From Pelolinea sp. (GTDB taxonomy: Bacteria; Chloroflexota; Anaerolineae; Anaerolineales; Anaerolineaceae): a DNA stretch of 33,736 nucleotides. Numbering within the stretch: the first letter of the stretch is position 1; each line of letters begins with the position of its first letter. The notes under the pieces are model-generated. The model had not been told where the DNA came from, made no database searches, and was given only the letters and a program-made list of their open reading frames with translations. Position numbers and translations under genes: made by a program. The stretch spans positions 1 to 33,736 of the forward strand of contig JAUYCC010000018.1 in assembly GCA_030692365.1 (NCBI GenBank). The letters are read 5' to 3'. Positions 31,499 to 33,736 of this stretch are shown here, piece after piece.

Positions 31499-33565
31499 AT
31501 GACGCGCGACTATCCACTTGAAAGATTGCGAAATATCGGGATTATCGCCCATATCGATGCCGGTAAAACAACCACCACCGAGCGTATACTTTTCTATACC
31601 GGTAAAACTTATAAGATGGGTTCTGTTGACGATGGAACCACTGTTACCGATTGGATGGAACAGGAACGCGAACGCGGAATTACCATCGTTTCCGCGGCAA
31701 TCACCACCATTTGGAAAGACTACCAAATCAACCTGATTGATACTCCCGGACATATTGACTTTACCGCGGAGGTTCAACGATCATTACGCGTTTTGGATGG
31801 TGGGGTAATGGTATTTGACGGCGTTCAAGGTGTTGAGCCGCAAAGCGAAACCGTCTGGCGCCAAGCTGATAAATACAATGTGCCGCGCATTTGCTTTGTC
31901 AATAAACTTGACCGCATGGGCGCATCGCTCAGTTACTCCATCAAAACCATTCGAGAAAAACTGGGTGCAAATTCCATTCAAATGCAAGTTCCAATAGGAG
32001 CCGAGGCTAATTTCAGGGGTGTTGTTGACCTGATGACCATGACCGCAGTGTATTGGGATGACGATAAAGACTCAGAAACCAATATCGAAAAAATCCCGGA
32101 TGACCTGATAGAAAAGGCGAGAAGCAGACGCGCTGAAATGGTTGAAAAAATCGCTGAGCTGGACGATGAACTAACTATAAAATTCCTTGAGAATGAAGAA
32201 ATCAGCGAAGAGGAATTAAAGAAAGCGCTTAGAAAAGCAGTAATTAATAATCTGGCATCTCCTGTCTTTTGTGGTTCTTCACTTAAGAATAAAGGTGTCC
32301 AATTACTCCTGGACGCGGTTGTGGATTATTTACCCTCACCACAGGATATCCCTTCGATCAAAGGCATCGACCTGAAAACACAAGAAGAAGTTTTCCGCAA
32401 AACCTCAGATGAAGAGCCGCTTTGTGCCCTGATCTTCAAAATTGTTTCAGATCCTTATGCTGGCAGAATGGCATATTTCCGCGTATATTCCGGCAAAATG
32501 GTCCAGGGCGTTATGGCTTATAACGTCTCTAACGGCAAAAAGGAACGTATCGGCCGATTATTAAGAGTATTTGCTGACCATCGCGAAGACGTTCAGGAAG
32601 TAGGCACCGGTGACATTGGCGCAGTTCTTGGACTAAGGGAAGCATCGACAGGCGATACTATATGCGGACCCACTCATCAAATCCTTCTGGAACGCATTAA
32701 ATTCCCTGAACCTGTAATATCTATTGCTATCGAACCAAAAACAGTGGTTGACCAGGATAAACTGGATAAAGCACTGAAAAGTTTGTCAGAAGAAGATCCG
32801 ACCTTTAAAGTAAAATTGGATGAGAATACCGGGCAAACCCTGATCTCCGGAATGGGTGAACTGCATCTTGAAATTCTGGTGGACCGAATGCTACGTGAAT
32901 TCAATGTGCAGGCAAATGTTGGCAAACCTTTAGTTTCGTATAGGGAAACGATTTCCAATCCAGTACCCAAGGTTGATTATAAATATGTTAAACAATCCGG
33001 CGGGCACGGACAATATGGACATGTGGTATTCTCGCTTGAGCCTGTTGCTCGTGGAACCGGACTTTCATTTATTAATAAGATTGTCAGTGGGAAGGTACCG
33101 CGCGAATATTTCAAAGCAGTTGAAAGCGGTGTAAGAGAAGCTGCGGAATCGGGTATTGTAGCTGGTTTTCCTGTGACGGATATTAAGGTAACTTTTTATG
33201 ATGGTTCATTTCATGAAGTTGATTCCAGCGAAATGGCATTTAAAATGGCTGCAACCTTCGCGTTTCGTGAAGGTGTCGCTAAAGGCAAGCCTATCCTGCT
33301 TGAACCCATCATGAAGGTAGAAGCGTTAATCCCGGATGAGTATCTGGGTGATATTCTGGGACAGCTCAACAGCCGCCATGCAGAAATTACCGGCATGGAA
33401 TCAAGGCCAGGTAATGCGCACGCGGTTAATGCCCATGTACCGCTCTCAGAAATGTTTGGTTACGCGACCGATATCAGGTCCGCGTCTCAGGGAAGAGGAG
33501 TTTTCACTATGGAATTCTCCCATTATGCTCCTGCTTCCAAGGAAGTGATGGAGAAGTATTTATAA
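31499..33565 (+). CDS. fusA: Elongation factor G
   Basis: A 688-residue GTPase that drives translocation on the ribosome. The G motifs are complete: G1 A-H-I-D-A-G-K-T-T at 17-25, the switch I sequence R-G-I-T-I, G3 D-T-P-G-H-I-D-F, G4 N-K-L-D, and G5 G-S-S-L/K-N region near 260. Domain IV carries H-G-Q-Y-G-H-V and G-F-P-V-T-D-I-K-V. The length and str-operon position fit the canonical EF-G rather than EF-G2. The Shine-Dalgarno is weak (CAGG), so translation may depend on coupling with rpsG, 39 nt upstream. Confidence 0.98.
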   Translation: MTRDYPLERLRNIGIIAHIDAGKTTTTERILFYTGKTYKMGSVDDGTTVTDWMEQERERGITIVSAAITTIWKDYQINLIDTPGHIDFTAEVQRSLRVLDGGVMVFDGVQGVEPQSETVWRQADKYNVPRICFVNKLDRMGASLSYSIKTIREKLGANSIQMQVPIGAEANFRGVVDLMTMTAVYWDDDKDSETNIEKIPDDLIEKARSRRAEMVEKIAELDDELTIKFLENEEISEEELKKALRKAVINNLASPVFCGSSLKNKGVQLLLDAVVDYLPSPQDIPSIKGIDLKTQEEVFRKTSDEEPLCALIFKIVSDPYAGRMAYFRVYSGKMVQGVMAYNVSNGKKERIGRLLRVFADHREDVQEVGTGDIGAVLGLREASTGDTICGPTHQILLERIKFPEPVISIAIEPKTVVDQDKLDKALKSLSEEDPTFKVKLDENTGQTLISGMGELHLEILVDRMLREFNVQANVGKPLVSYRETISNPVPKVDYKYVKQSGGHGQYGHVVFSLEPVARGTGLSFINKIVSGKVPREYFKAVESGVREAAESGIVAGFPVTDIKVTFYDGSFHEVDSSEMAFKMAATFAFREGVAKGKPILLEPIMKVEALIPDEYLGDILGQLNSRHAEITGMESRPGNAHAVNAHVPLSEMFGYATDIRSASQGRGVFTMEFSHYAPASKEVMEKYL

Positions 33566-33595
33566 TTACCACCAGTTATTATAAGGAGACTAATT

Positions 33596-33736
33596 ATGGC
33601 AAAGGTAGTATTTGAACGAAACAAGTCGCACATGAACGTGGGCACCATGGGACACATTGACCATGGCAAGACCACGCTGACCGCGGCCATCACCAAATTC
33701 AGCCACCTGCGTGGCATGGCGGATTTCCGCGCGTTT
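33596..33736 (+). CDS. tuf: Elongation factor Tu (N-terminal part, cut by window end)
   Basis: The first 47 codons are present: [10 protein letters not shown], then [19 protein letters not shown] at about 14-32, which holds the G1 GTP-binding loop [10 protein letters not shown]-Tu usually has Ile where this one has Met (G-T-I-G). It delivers aminoacyl-tRNA to the ribosome. AAGGAGA at 33582-33588 precedes the ATG, 30 nt after fusA. Last visible gene of the str operon; the rest lies outside the window. Confidence 0.97.
   Translation, partial: MAKVVFERNKSHMNVGTMGHIDHGKTTLTAAITKFSHLRGMADFRAF

Noticed and set aside
1-33736. CRISPR array, prophage, toxin-antitoxin or restriction system
   Set aside because: No regularly spaced repeats, phage structural genes or such enzyme motifs are seen in the readable genes.

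Overview
The window looks like chromosomal DNA from a bacterium of the Chloroflexota, most likely class Anaerolineae. This is inferred from gene content: an Agl23/PMT-type membrane glycosyltransferase fused to an NHL beta-propeller, an RpoB with a long helical insertion near its C-terminus, an S12 protein with an insertion, a T-box leader on valS and a DUF4332 protein. No rRNA gene is present to settle it. Strong promoters are close to the sigma70-type consensus (TTGACA, 16-17 nt, TATAAT/TATACT).

Layout. Positions 1-140: start of an IS30-like transposase running off the left edge (minus). 207-1509: overlapping three-gene operon of a split-barrel protein, a DUF952 protein and a flavin-reductase-like protein. 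1601-2005: DUF4332 helix-hairpin-helix protein with its own promoter and terminator. 2074-5081: valS (minus), controlled by a T-box leader with a GUC (Val) specifier. 5138-7009: an orphan solute-binding lipoprotein, probably translated from a leaderless mRNA, followed directly by rnhA. 7038-7305: tRNA-Cys(GCA) and tRNA-Gly(GCC), each with its own promoter and terminator.

7387-18111: the accessory part, a sugar-alcohol phosphotransferase (PTS) locus. A plus-strand group (DeoR regulator, IIB, GatC-type IIC, small membrane protein) converges on a minus-strand operon: DeoR regulator, second GatC-type IIC, zinc alcohol dehydrogenase, SDR, M42 peptidase, ribulose-phosphate-3-epimerase-like protein, IIA, second IIB. 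An AraD-type 4-epimerase diverges from that operon. The simplest reading is uptake and phosphorylation of a pentitol (or hexitol), oxidation to a ketose phosphate, and epimerisation towards D-xylulose 5-phosphate. The substrate cannot be read from the sequence. The M42 peptidase, the altered epimerase loop and the second IIB/IIC pair are not explained by a standard pathway.

18115-26323 (minus): lytic transglycosylase, low-molecular-weight phosphatase, GDP-mannose 4,6-dehydratase, ClpC-type AAA+ unfoldase, and the Agl23-NHL fusion. 26453-33736 (plus): rpoB with its own promoter, then the str operon rpsL-rpsG-fusA-tuf (tuf cut by the window end) with another promoter. rpoC does not follow rpoB, which is unusual. 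No CRISPR array, prophage or classical defence system is seen. The best candidates for something undescribed are the composite PTS locus, the leaderless extended -10 genes, and the repeat-built insertion in an rpoB separated from rpoC.
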